NCBI GenBank assembly: GCA_025890175.1
Contig: JANPYM010000004.1
Coordinates: 1,309,134-1,373,133, forward strand
DNA from: Ciborinia camelliae
Lineage: Eukaryota > Ascomycota > Leotiomycetes > Helotiales > Sclerotiniaceae
Direction of reading: 5' to 3'
Length of the DNA stretch: 64,000 bases
In this document: positions 44,692 through 56,600 of the stretch, piece by piece
Numbering within the stretch: position 1 is the stretch's first letter
Layout: each line of letters starts with the position of its first letter
Program-made: the position numbers and the translations under genes
The notes under the pieces: model-generated
Told to the model about the DNA's origin: nothing
What the model saw: the letters and a program-made list of their open reading frames with translations, nothing else
The model's database searches: none

Positions 44692-46131
44692 ATGGCGAAC
44701 AATTTGTCCTCTCGAATGATACACTCCATGCAATACATCCTTCCCAAATTGGCCGCTACATCACATGATCTTGGTAATGGGGGAGTCACGCCGATCAATC
44801 TTTCTATTGCGGAGAATCTCGTTATTCGTGATGAACTAGTTGAAATTTGTAAGGATGCAGTAAAAGAGAAATTGGCACCTGATGTAAAACTGTGCATACT
44901 AAACTTTATTGTTCAAAATCTAATCGATCATTAGGTACTATCTCAACCGCTCGAGTTCGGTGGGGATATTTCACTTCGTGGAGATCTTGCTAGGTTCTTC
45001 AACACCTATTTCAATCCCGTTAGACAAGTGAGAAAGGAACATGTTATCTTGACCGCAGGAGTGGGTGGAGGCCTCGAAGCTCTCGCTCATGCCATTTGTG
45101 AAGATGGTGATAGTGTTATTATACCTGGGCCATACTGGTGTAAGTTTACTTCCTACATAATTTTCATACTACTCCAAAAAGATCACTAACATATATTCTT
45201 GAAGTTGGCATGGAACCTTACCTTCGTTGCCGCCCAAACGTCCACACAATCGTGGCCCCCCTCACGGCCTATACACCAGACTCACACTCAACCGAATTGC
45301 TCTCCTCTCTTATCAGCGCTTACTCTACAGCTTCGGATCCCTCGCGTGTCAAAGCTGTTATCATTTGTAACCCACATAATCCATTTTCACGATGTTACTC
45401 AAAGGATTCGATTGAGGCTTGTATGAAGTTTTGTCAGGAAAGAGGCTTGCATTTGATTTCCGATGAACTGTATGCTATGACCATGATCAAGAGTCTTGCA
45501 CTTCTGGAGAAGAATGTGGTGCGGTTTACCTCAGTACTTTCGTTAAAATACGAAGGTTTGATTGATCCGGAGAAAGTTCATGTGATATGGAGTGGGAGTA
45601 AATTATTTGGATCAAGCGGGATCAGAACCGTAAGTCTCATCTCCTCTTTTCTCATCAACTTTCAGCTAACCACTACTCTAGGGCTGCCTCATATCCCAAG
45701 CTAATTCACCACTCCAAATCGCCATCTCCATGTTATCATATGCAACAGTTTCAACGCTTAGTTCTCTCCATCTCAAGTCCATCCTTTCTTCGCCAGATCT
45801 CCCCAAACTACTGGTAATGAACTCAGAACGACTCACTATATCATACAAACTCCTCGCAGACAGCTTTAACAAGTGGGGTATAGAATATTTGCCTGCAACG
45901 GAAGGATTATTCATATTCGCAAAATTAGCTCGACAAGCAAAAAGTCTGGAAGAGGCTGATGGAGTGTTTGCTCAGCTAGCTAAGAATGGGGTTTTAGTTA
46001 GTCCGGGAAATCTTTACAACGGGATACCAGGGGAATTGGGATGGGCGAGAGTGACTTTTTCTGTTTCGGTTGAGATGATCGAGGAGGCCATAGTGAGGAT
46101 GGAAAGAGTTTTCGGGAAAGAGTTCAAGTAG
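44692..46131 (+). CDS. ACC-synthase-like PLP-dependent aminotransferase (class I/II)
   Basis: A fold-type I PLP enzyme resembling 1-aminocyclopropane-1-carboxylate synthases and their fungal relatives. Four exons, 44692-44883, 44935-45139, 45205-45629 and 45682-46131, give 423 residues. Signatures in order: NLSIAENLVIRDEL (as in ACC synthases), FFNTYFNPVRQVRKEHV, LTAGVGGGLEAL (phosphate cradle), PGPYW, AVIICNPHNPF (Asn/Pro), LISDELYA (pyridine-N Asp, Tyr) and the Schiff-base Lys at about 265 in WSGSKLFGSSGIRTG. RVTFSVSVEMIEEA near the end holds the carboxylate-binding Arg. A true ACC synthase is only one possibility; fungal cluster members of this family also catalyse gamma-substitution or C-C bond formation. 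It is convergent with the MFS gene, 232 bp apart, and is a candidate cluster enzyme. Confidence 0.87.
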
Positions 46132-46363
46132 ATAGAAGTCTGTTGTCTCTATTCATTTTTCTGCATTGATTGTTTAGCTCTGAATTGATTAGACGAGAGT
46201 TGAAATTCGCCAAGAGGAAACGGGATATTGACTATGATACCGTTCCATGAACAACTAAATTTGCCAACATTTGGATTTGTTTCAAAACTTTCATATTAAC
46301 ATAACTTTTGCTCCTTAAATGGTGCAACATAACGACAAAAATACAAACACTTGGTAATCCTCC

Positions 46364-48397
46364 TCATCCAACCCTTGTCTGTTCCCGTTTCAAAATGAGC
46401 AAAGCAGCAAGAATCTCTGCAGCAGCAAAGGCAGTAACAACTTTAATTTGTAGCCCATACGCACCAGAAAATACATCAATCACACGAATCCGCAATTCTG
46501 AAGGGAATCGATTCACTGAAGTCGTGGTTTCCAAAAGGGCAACAAGTTGCTCTCTGGTAAGAATTGAGGAAAGTTTGGACGTGAGTTGAGAGTTCATTAG
46601 ACTCTGGGCTACTGAGAGCCCTATTGCGCTTCCCAATTGACGGAACTGTACCATTGCGCCTGTACCAGTTGCTATGTGATACATTAGATTCATAAAGATA
46701 GACTGCATTCAGACGAAGGAGGTAAGATCTTACATACCAAGATCTTGTGGGTCCACGCTAAAAGGGGTCATTAGAACTAAAGTACCAAATGAAATCCCCA
46801 ATCCAAATCCAGCAATTGCTTGAAAACCATATTGGCTCTTTTTGATATATATACCAGTGTCTAATCCGGAGTATAAAGCTAATCCAAGGACTTGCAACAC
46901 GGCTCCTATAAGAACCAGAAAAACAGGCGGGAATTTCTTGGCTTTTGAAATAATGCCATTTGCCATGAAAGACCCGATGGGCGCAATGAGTGCGTAGGGA
47001 AGGAGTCTAATTCCTGCTTGGAGTGGTGAAAGTCCTTTGACAGTCTGAAACTTTTGTGGGATGTTCACCACGAGGACAGTGAATGGAATTCCCAATAGAA
47101 GAGACACAAATAGCATACCCATCCATGCTCTATTGTGGACAAAACGCCAGGGGAATATAGGCTCTTGCTGGGAAGAGCTAATTGTAATATGACGCTCCCA
47201 AAATAAGAACCCAATGAGAAACACTCCAGATAGAACAAGGAGTGAAATTGTAGTAGATGATCCCCATGAAAATTTGGTAGACGTCTCCAAGAGAGAGGTA
47301 ACAAAGAGGAATGACGTTCCAAGTAATAGAAGAGTTCCGAGAGCGTCGATTCTAAGGAAAGGTGCAAGTGATAGTTTCGGATTCAGACCCGGTTGGCCCT
47401 CGGAAGAATTTCCATGATTTGGAAAGCCTGGGGGCATCGACAAGAACAGCAAGATCATTGCGACGATTCCTGCAGGGACGCTTCTAAATATCAGCTAGTT
47501 GCTCTAAGTTAATGACGGGACGATAAACATACTTCAAAATAAAAACCCATCTCCATGTAGTATTCTCTGTGATGAGTCCTCCAAGGATTGGCCCAAGTGC
47601 AGTCGCTAATGCCACATCGGCCGATATAATAGTCTAGCGGTTGCATCGTTAGTAATTTGACATCAAGCATGACAGTTTGATATATATAATTCAACATACT
47701 CCGTAGATGGGATACTTTTCCTTCGGTGCCATCTCGAAAATAACAATCGTAGCAATAGAAAAGCAACCCGCGGCTCCAAACCCCTGGAACATCCGACATA
47801 GTATCCTGTAGCCAGCATTAGAAATTTGATGAGGAGAATTATGATTCAGTAATAATGTTCACAATTGTGTAATTGTCTGTGAAGCTCCACATCCACCCGA
47901 AAATGCCGTGAATATGACGAGCGAGGTCGCTAGAGTTTTCTTTCTGTCTATTATATCGCTGATTTTGGCCCAAATTATGATGAATGCTTGTATGATCAAT
48001 AAATTGTAGAAAAATAAGTTTCTGCTTGCTTACCAGTATATGTGATCAAATAGCTGACGATGACCCATCCTGTTTGACTGAAGCCATGCAGATCATTTGT
48101 GATATCAACGAGAGCCGTGCTGACTATTGATACCTCGAGATTTGGCAAGAATATCGAAAGACAAATACTATTTGACATATTCAGCAAGCTAGTATAATCG
48201 AAATCACTGGTTTCTGTAATAAGTACATACCATAATGTGAGCACATTAAGTCTCCAACCCGTCAAATATTCTCGATACAAGACTTGGCCGGGACTGCCTC
48301 GGATGTTGACTTCATCTTGTAGAGATGTAGAAGATTTTTTAGCTGTAATTGAAGCTACCTCCAGTCTTGCATCTTTGGAATTATCCATAGTATCCAT
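46364..48397 (-). CDS. MFS drug/metabolite exporter, 14-TM (DHA2/EmrB-type)
   Basis: A proton-driven efflux pump of the plasma membrane. Seven exons, 48397-48231, 48167-48034, 47986-47863, 47805-47700, 47633-47533, 47483-46738 and 46671-46364, join to 561 residues. The start is the first ATG of the frame; a second Met follows three codons later. Key stretches are LPNLEVSIVSTALVDITNDL (TM1), GWVIVSYLITYTAF (TM2), IIIWAKISDIIDRKKTLA (motif A equivalent), LCRMFQGFGAAGCFSIATIV (motif B with Arg) and ATALGPILGGLITENTTWRW (antiporter motif C and the TWRW hallmark). A 14-helix fold is expected. Its place between the PLP enzyme and the adenylating enzyme, next to a PKS, suggests export of, or resistance to, the cluster product. 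Confidence 0.9.
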
Positions 48398-49909
48398 GAC
48401 GAATGAATACGCAAAGAGTATCACTGATAGTTGCGGAAGTTCAGTTATGGGAACTAGATAGATGCTCGAACTCCAGATATAGTCATGTGAACAGGCAATT
48501 CAAAGGTACTAACTTTGGGGCATGGAAAATTTGTCAGTAGCACGGATGAAACTTTCAAATGGCAGGACAACAGAAAGGTATGAATTTGGGGACTATCCTG
48601 AAAATATTCTAATATGCGGCGTAGCCTGGAAAACAGAGCAAGTTCAATTCAAGAGCCTGTCCGCTGAGAGCATTTCCAACTTTTGACATCGCCGCATTGG
48701 CATACACATCTATTGGAAAAAAGCTGAATTCATATTATTTGCAGTGAGGGAATCCTTTCCAGGCAGATTTTGCCGCCTTAGTCCCTGGGGAAAGGTAAAT
48801 ATTACACATGATGTGTAGATGCCATCTTCCGCCAAGGAAACAACATTATTTATTTTTATTCAATTGGAAGGATTTTACACATACTGTTGACTCCGGACTA
48901 ATTGCCAAATTAGGTAGGTAGGATAAATATTTGACGATTATCTATTCTTATTTTCTTCATACAATGCTCAAAAATTTATAACCTTACTTGAAACAACTTT
49001 CTATTCAACCTTATTCAACCCTGTGCACTGCTGACACTACATATATGCAGCCACCCTGCGGCGTAAACAAATTAAACCCCCCACTACCTACCTAGGTACG
49101 TAGACAAAGCACTTGGCATGTCTCGGTATACAGTCGGACAAGGTCAAGATTCCCGTCTGACATGCATGACTGAATTACCCACCATCAGCCAAATAGTCAG
49201 ATGAGACCTACCTTGGAAGGATCCCCCAACTTTTTTTTTTGAAAAAAAGAACATAGTCTCCGATAGAGTTTATCTATAAGTTCCAAGGTTGCATAAGCAC
49301 GCAGGGGTAAAATTCGACAGAGCGTTGCGTCATAACTCGTGTAGACAGGTAATCTCGTTACGGACTTCCAAAATTCAGAATATCTTCATTGACGCAGAGT
49401 TTTCCTGTTCGAGAATATTGTGAATTGTGTTTCACGCCGTGAACTCAGATCGGGATGCGGCAAGGTTGTGCAACTTGAAGAAACGGCTCGGCGATGAAGC
49501 CTGAAATGGAGCAATTGCCAAAATTCTATACTATCTATGTTGCCTGATAATAATACCAACATTGTTCATATAAAATAGTTCTACATACACTAGACAATTA
49601 TAACAAGTTCAATAAACATTAAAGAAAGTATTGCAGGGGTGTGTTGAATGAAATTCTTTATGGGAACTTTTGTTGGAGGCGAAACACAACGAGGTGTGTT
49701 ATTGCCCCCGGATATCCGGAATAATAAGCGACTTTGCTAAGGGGGAATTGAATATCCGAATTTCCAATACTCCCTCATTTGCACATTCTTCATAGCAACC
49801 TGTGTGAAAGCACCTTGTGAAAACTTCCAGACTAATTGAAATTTCTCAATTTCTCTTCCCTCGCCACTAAAAGTTCACAAAGTCTACGTACTACTCATTT
49901 CAAATTACA
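48398..49909. promoter_or_regulatory. 1.5-kb divergent promoter, MFS transporter / adenylating enzyme
   Basis: No gene. It contains a CTACCTAGGTACGTAG-type palindrome (about 49086), a GGATATCCGG palindrome (about 49708-49718) and a second copy of the dispersed repeat found at 40925 (AAATAGTTCTACATACACTAG, about 49572). Both flanking genes are likely co-regulated from it. Confidence 0.5.
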
Positions 49910-51565
49910 ATGGGGAGCATTCAAAGCGAACAATACCTCAGAAACCCAAGCCCACCTCTAGAAGAAGATCAGCTTATTGTCAATGCTGTCGATATTGCAG
50001 CAAAGGTAAAACCTCAAGCAGTCTATGCCGAATTTCCCATATCTCTGACTAGCTATGACGAAGGCTTTCAGAGATTAACTTATCAACAATTTGCCAATGC
50101 AGTTAATGGGTTGGCATGGTGGTTAACCGCACAGATAGGGAAAAGCAAAGTCTTTGACACGCTGATCTATACCGGTCCCAACGACTTCCGTCAGAATGCC
50201 ATGATTCTAGCTTGTGTAAAGACTGGGTACAAGTTACTTCTTGCTTCACCCAGGAATCAAGTATCTGCAATAAATTCACTTCTGGAAGCGGTTAATTGCA
50301 AATGCGCACTTGCTGGTAGCCCAAATTCTCCTCTGGTTAGCATCATCCAAGAAGCAAAATCCATGCCAGTCTTCCAAATCCCTGACCTCCAAGTACTCAT
50401 CGAAGAAAATTTCCCGCATTATGAGTACAACAGAAAACCCGAGGAAGCAAAGAATGATCCCATTCTCATTCTCCACACTTCCGGGACAACAAATCTACCC
50501 AAGCCAATTACGTATACAAATGATTGGGCAAATGCGTACATACGCGCGTTACAGTTGAATGCACCGGTTGGTGCAGAAAGCAACGATGTCTTCTTTCGAC
50601 AAGGAAGATTGTTCGTCATGATGCCAGCTTTCCATGGGGCAAATATTTTCCCAAGCTTTTTCTGCGCGCTCACGAGCGAGACAACAATAATATTCCCTCC
50701 GGCAAATTTAGCACCGACCATTGAGAGCTTTCTCGGTGGCATCAAAGCCACGCAGGTCGATGTCGCGTTCATTCCACCGCACTTTGTACCGCAGATCGCC
50801 AGTAATCCTGAATATATCGACATCGTCAGCCAGCACGCCGAAACTGTTATGTCTGGCGGTGGAGCAATTCCCAAGACACTAGGCCAGGTGCTCAGCTCTC
50901 GTGTGAAGTTCTTCACGAAGTACGCCTCAACTGAAATGGGTAGCATACCCTGTTTACGTCCATCTGGATCTTGGAAACCGGCAAACTGGAACTACATCAC
51001 ACCACATCCAGAAACGGGCATTGAATTTCAATTTCACTCCAAAGACAACGATGGAGATATGTATGAAGCGTGCATTAAACGTCGATCTGAGAATGAACAA
51101 CCAGTGTTCAAATTGTTTCCTAAACTCGAAGAGTTCCGAACTCGTGACCTGTTTAGGCCGCATCCACGATCTCCCGGTCAATGGGAATGGTGCGGTCGTG
51201 TAGACGATACAATTGTGCTTTCTACAGGTGCTAATGTAAGTCCGGTCATTATGGAAGAGGGGCTCGCGGGTTGCCCTGAAGTTCAAGCAGTCTTGATGGT
51301 CGGAAATAGGAAGTTGCGACCTGCTCTTATGATTGAAGCGAAGCATCAAGATACCAACCTGGAAGAGATGATTGGGAGACTTTGGAATACGATTAAGAAG
51401 CTGAATGGTGAATTCTTTGAGGATCACCGGATTCTTAAGTCTCATATTTTGCTTACGGATTCTGGAAAACCCATGATCCGTTCCGGAAAAGGAACAATTC
51501 AGAGGGCTACTACGGTGGAATTATACGCGAAGCAGCTTGAGGAGTTGTATGCTACTGCTGTATGA
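49910..51565 (+). CDS. stand-alone adenylate-forming enzyme (NRPS-like A domain)
   Basis: An ANL-superfamily enzyme activating a carboxylate with ATP. A single exon encodes 551 residues from ATG 49910. Core motifs: A3 LHTSGTTNLPKP (189-200), A4 region PAFHGAN (239-245), A5 YASTEMGS (339-345), A7 RTRDLF (410-415), A8 GRVDDTIVLSTGANVSP (429-445) and the catalytic Lys of A10 (SGKGTIQR, about 527). It looks like the adenylation half of fungal NRPS-like reductases, but ends after A10 with no carrier-protein, reductase or thioesterase part. The downstream 370 bp does not encode one. It may therefore form an acyl-AMP, acyl-CoA, or load another protein's carrier domain. Substrate specificity cannot be read. 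It is a likely partner of the nearby PKS. Confidence 0.87.
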   Translation: MGSIQSEQYLRNPSPPLEEDQLIVNAVDIAAKVKPQAVYAEFPISLTSYDEGFQRLTYQQFANAVNGLAWWLTAQIGKSKVFDTLIYTGPNDFRQNAMILACVKTGYKLLLASPRNQVSAINSLLEAVNCKCALAGSPNSPLVSIIQEAKSMPVFQIPDLQVLIEENFPHYEYNRKPEEAKNDPILILHTSGTTNLPKPITYTNDWANAYIRALQLNAPVGAESNDVFFRQGRLFVMMPAFHGANIFPSFFCALTSETTIIFPPANLAPTIESFLGGIKATQVDVAFIPPHFVPQIASNPEYIDIVSQHAETVMSGGGAIPKTLGQVLSSRVKFFTKYASTEMGSIPCLRPSGSWKPANWNYITPHPETGIEFQFHSKDNDGDMYEACIKRRSENEQPVFKLFPKLEEFRTRDLFRPHPRSPGQWEWCGRVDDTIVLSTGANVSPVIMEEGLAGCPEVQAVLMVGNRKLRPALMIEAKHQDTNLEEMIGRLWNTIKKLNGEFFEDHRILKSHILLTDSGKPMIRSGKGTIQRATTVELYAKQLEELYATAV

Positions 51566-51939
51566 TGTTTTATGTTTTGTATAATAGCTGTACCAATGGT
51601 TTTCATTCCTCCAATGTTTAGTCGTAAATTTGCAATTCGCAAGCCAAGTAATCATCTTCCAGAAATCTAAGTTTCGTGCATATCTAATGTAGAATTTAAC
51701 GAGAGGCATTGTAGTTATGAATTTCAATATCTTCAGTCATGGCTAGATCTTTACGGGATTCATTGATCACAATTGAGCGTCACCAGTCCGTTCATGCGTC
51801 AAAATAATAATAGAAAACCATCGATTTCAGATTCCTGCCTCGCAATTCCACAAGAAGTGTACCGATCAACGTGCGAACAACTATAGGCCTATAAAAGTCA
51901 CGCCGATATCTAATGTTCCATCCCACTAAGACTAGCCTT
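51566..51939. other. convergent intergenic
   Basis: About 370 bp between the adenylating enzyme and the hydrolase 3' ends. Nothing is recognised. Confidence 0.6.
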
Positions 51940-52867
51940 CTAAGCCCCCATAATCTTCTTATAAATCTCAATGGTAGTATCAGCCAACTCACCCGGCCTC
52001 TCCAAATGAGGCGAATGGCTTGAATTTTTCAATACAGCAGTCTCCGTTGCGCCAGCCTGCTTAGCATACATCTCCTGCGCAGCGAATGGAAGAATACGAT
52101 CAGCCTCCGTGAAAATGTATCCGAACTTGCCCTTGTATGATGGATCACTGTATGGATCATACAGCATTGGTGCGGCGAAAGAGGAGTATGGTTGCTTTGG
52201 GAGAGCGTTGGTTAATCTCTCGGCTTCGTCGTCTGGGAGGTCGTGGAACAACATTTCTCGAGCCTTGGTTAGGTTGACTAGTCCTGTTTCTTTCTGTTTT
52301 TGTAATAAAGTTGTTAGTGTATCTGTATACGAGATTCTTGATTGTTTGGTGTTGGCTAAAAAAATTATTGGGTGGGTGATATCGAGCTGTGATTAGTGAT
52401 ACAAGGACAAGCAAGGAGGGAGAAATGAGGAGCGAGATATTACGAACATCATGATGAATCCAATCAGGTAAATTCTCAGGATCAATACCCATAACCTCCA
52501 TCGCAGTCATTCCTTTTGGAGCCGTAAAGGCGGCGCAGAAGATGAGGGCGATAATGCCACCAGCTTTACCACTGATAGCTCGTTCCGTCTTACTCAGACC
52601 TTCAACTGCCGAGCCACCGTAGACACCACCATAGGAATGCATGAGGAGGACAACATCTTTTCCTCCATTGACGAGAGGCGTGAGGACTTCTTCACGGAGA
52701 TACTTGCAGTCGGAGTTGATAGGTTGCGACGTTTCAGTTTCCTTTGAATAGGAGGAGGGTATCTTGCAAACGGTCGGGTAGTGACTAGACTCAAAAGCTT
52801 GCATGAGAGGCTGAAAGAATTCAACCAATGGCCAAGCTCCAGGAGCAATTACTACGGTCGGGTTCAT
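51940..52867 (-). CDS. alpha/beta hydrolase
   Basis: A serine hydrolase of the alpha/beta fold. Two exons, 52867-52444 and 52289-51940, join QTGLVNLTKAR in frame (acceptor AGAAAG), giving 257 residues. The nucleophile elbow is MHSYGG with Ser at about 78. The N-terminus IAPGAW holds the oxyanion region. The acid is probably the Asp in YIFTEADRILPF, and the catalytic His is in SSHSPHLERP. A short cap region (about 125-170) is present. No signal peptide is seen, so it is likely cytosolic. It is divergent from the PKS across about 800 bp, so the two probably share a promoter. Since the PKS lacks a release domain, this enzyme is a candidate for trans thioester hydrolysis. A generic esterase is the alternative. 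Confidence 0.87.
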
Positions 52868-53666
52868 TATTGATGTGTAGATCTTGGAAGGTAAATTTAA
52901 GTGATAAGATTGAACTCGAATCCTTCGCGAGTTTCTAGATCGAGGTGAACTTAGATAGGTAAGATGCGATGTGCCAGAAAAATAAACCTAATCGATGGGC
53001 CTCGTGTTTAAGAGAGAGTGGGATTAGGCAGTGCTGGTTCTGTACAACCATCCACATCTCGTAATAGGCATGGGAGTGAATAGACTATATGCGGGGCAAA
53101 ATTATATGCAGTGGAACCTTCCATCACTTCAGCTCCTGATATGCAAAGCAATAAAGTGCGTTACATACAATCTGCGCTGTTTTTGTGTAGTGTGGTAACT
53201 TTATTTCAATCTAGGGGTTACTGTGCCTCAATTCGCGGTGCCCCTTTTCTGACATAAGGATGGATACAGAGAATTATATTATTACCCATTTAGGAAGTCT
53301 GTTCGATCAAAATATTCTAAATTTTAATGAACAATTATTGTTGCCAAAAACCGATAAAATATGTTTTCGTCACTTAAGGGGGGACCTTGAGCTATGCTTA
53401 CAGTCTCAGTTGCATTTATTTCCGTGACTGTTCCGATCTTTAGCCCCCAAGCAATCTGCGCGATGACTTTGTACCTAGAAGGTATTACCGGTTACTCATT
53501 ATGGTCTCCATCGGTATCTCGTTTCCCCTGAGATGTCTATTGATAAAAGTCAAGTATAGTCTCTATATTTCATGCATTTTACCATTGCAAATGATATTCT
53601 CTTTTCTCTCGAATCATTTGTAAATTTCAATTTCATTACCAAGATACCGTAAAGACAATCTTCAAC
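52868..53666. promoter_or_regulatory. shared divergent promoter, hydrolase / HR-PKS
   Basis: About 800 bp between divergent starts, without a gene. I could not pick out a cluster-specific operator by eye. Confidence 0.5.
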
Positions 53667-56600
53667 ATGTCAAGCTTGCGAGAGGCTGTTCAAGCTCCCG
53701 ATGAAAGTTTCAATGGGTTCAATCCTATGCCCAAAGCGCCCATTTTATCCAATAACATCCCATTTCAACTTGATTCTGATGTAGTAGAGCCACTGGTCAT
53801 AGTTGGTCTGTCTTTCAGATTCCCCGAAGATGCTACTTCATCAGAAAGATTTTGGAGGATGATGACGGAAAAAAGAAACGCAATGACAAAGATACCAAAA
53901 GATAGGATGAATATAGATGCATTCTATCATCCAGACAGGGAGAGAGTTGATACAGTGAGCTATAGTCTGTATAGACACGTAGTTACTGCTAACAATTCGC
54001 AAGATCACTCACTTGGGAGCGCATTTCCTAAAGCAGAATCTAGCTGCATTTGATGCACCATTTTTCTCAATATCACCAGCAGAAGCTGCTTCTATGGATC
54101 CACAACAACGATTAATGCTAGAAGTCTCATATTCTGCCCTCGAAAATGGTATGTGCACTCATAAACTCCCATATCTAATTCAGAAATAATCTGTGCATCA
54201 AACTCATGGGTTAATTATCATTTCTCCAGCTGGAATACCTGTAGAATCCATCAATAAATCAAAAACAGCAGTATTCAGTGCATCATTTTGCGATGACTTC
54301 CGAATAATGTCCTTGAAGGACCCAGAAAAATTATCCAAGCACACAGCGTCCGGAAACACGTTCTCAATTCTCGCGAATCGTATAAGCTGGGCATACAACT
54401 TGAAAGGTCCTAGTATGCACATAGACACAGCTTGCTCCAGCAGCTTGGTTGCTTTGCATCTTGCATGCCAAAGCCTGCGGAGTAAAGAATCTTCAATGGC
54501 CATAGTTGGCGGATCGAACATCATTTCTTCTGTTGAGCAATTACTTCTTTTGTCGAATTTGAATCTTTTATCGCCTGACGGCAAGAGTTACAGTTTCGAT
54601 TCCCGAGCAAATGGCTACGGGAGAGGCGAGGGATGTGGCGTTCTTGTGGTCAAACGATTGTCAGACGCCATAACACATGGTGATACCATTCGAGCCGTTA
54701 TTCGTGCGACTGGAACTAACCAAGATGGGAGAACGCCAAGCCTCACCACTCCATGTCAAGATGCACAAGAGGACTTGATAAGGGATACTTATGAGACGGC
54801 TGGTTTGGATTTTCACAGCACTGCTTTCTTCGAAGCCCATGGAACTGGGACGGCCATGGGAGATCCCATTGAGGCTTCGGCAATTGGCCGAGTCTTAGGC
54901 GAGGGCAGACCAGCTAATCGCCCTATCTACGTGTAAGTTTAAGTGGTGTTCATCCTTGCTCCTTGCAAACTAATAACTTATAGCGGTGCTGTAAAATCGA
55001 ATATTGGTCACTTGGAAGGAGGTAGTGGAATTGCTGGCCTCATCAAAACAGTCTTGGCTTTGGAAAAGGGGTTAATACCCCCAAATGCCAATTTTCAGAA
55101 GCTCAACCCAAAGATCGACTCTCAAAAGTTGAATCTGGTCGTAAGTCAAATCATCTTTGTGTTTCGAACAACCATCTAACCGCAAAACTAGTTCCCACAA
55201 GAATGTACACCATGGCCTGTCGATGGTGTACGAAGAGCGTCTGTAAACTCCTTCGGGTTTGGTGGTTCCAATGCTCACGTTATTCTTGATGATGCATATA
55301 ACTTCATGAATATGCGGGGTATTTCTGGGCATCATCAATCGGTAAGATTTAGACCCAGAATCGATAGTGCAATTTCGCTCACTTCGCCTGGAATGCTGTC
55401 TCCATACCCCGGCCAATGGGATAACATCTCTTCCATTCTAGAATCAAGTCCTGAAAGTTCGGTGAAATGGGAATCTGGAAGCAGCCAAATAATTATCCAG
55501 CCAACATCTATAACTGAAATTCCCAAATTACTCGTCTGGTCTGCTTCGGATGAAAAGGGATTGGACAGAATTTCTAGAGATTTTGCAGAGCATTTCTCCG
55601 ATGTTCAAGACGAGATATCTAAGAGCTCGTCATATATGTCTGATCTTGCATATACTTTGGCAGTTCGAAGAAGCTCATTGAATTGGAAATCGTTTTCAAT
55701 TTCCAGCTCAGTTCTAACTCTTCGAAACCTTAAAAACACGATGTCAAAGCCAGTACGTCTTAGGAAGGGGCAGGGCCTGGGCTTCGTATTCACCGGTCAA
55801 GGCGCACAATATTCTAAGATGGGACATGAATTGATGTCATATCCCATTTTCAGTAACTCGCTTAAGATGTTCGAAAGCCATCTAAGTAAAATTGGATGTG
55901 AATGGTCACTGCTAGAGGAGGTGATGAAAGACGACAAAAGCTCGAATATAGACAATGCAGAACTGAGCCAAACATTATGCACAGCAATCCAAATCGCCAT
56001 AGTGGATCTCCTCCAAAGTTTTGGAATATACCCGGCAACTGTTATTGGCCACTCTTCTGGAGAAATTGCGGCCGCGTACGCATCCGGGGCACTTTCTATG
56101 TTATCAGCTTGTAAAGTAGCATACTTTCGCGGTAAGCTGGCCGATGACCTAGCGCACGATACGTCTATACACGGAGCTATGCTTGCCGTAGGGTTGTCGG
56201 AAACCCAGGCGCTGACTTACATAGAGTCATTGTTGCTTGAATCTCCCTTAGCACAAGTTGTCGTGGCATGCGTGAACAGCCCTAAGAGTGTCACAATATC
56301 TGGGGATGAGGTGGATATAGACAATCTCAAGCGGAGGTTGGACTCCCAAGGAGTGTTCAATCGCAAACTCAGAGTTCCGGTGGCTTATCACTCTACACAT
56401 ATGAATAAAATCTCAGAAACATATTTATCGATGCTGGAAGGTCTCGAGGCCAAGAAGGGGCTCATGGGAGAAGCTCGGGCAACCATGATATCTTCCGTTA
56501 CAGGATATGAAGTAAAATCGGATGAGCTCAGGAAAGCATCATACTGGGTCCGAAATATGGTATCTCCGGTCAGATTCTCAGACGCCTTAGCTGAGGCGGT

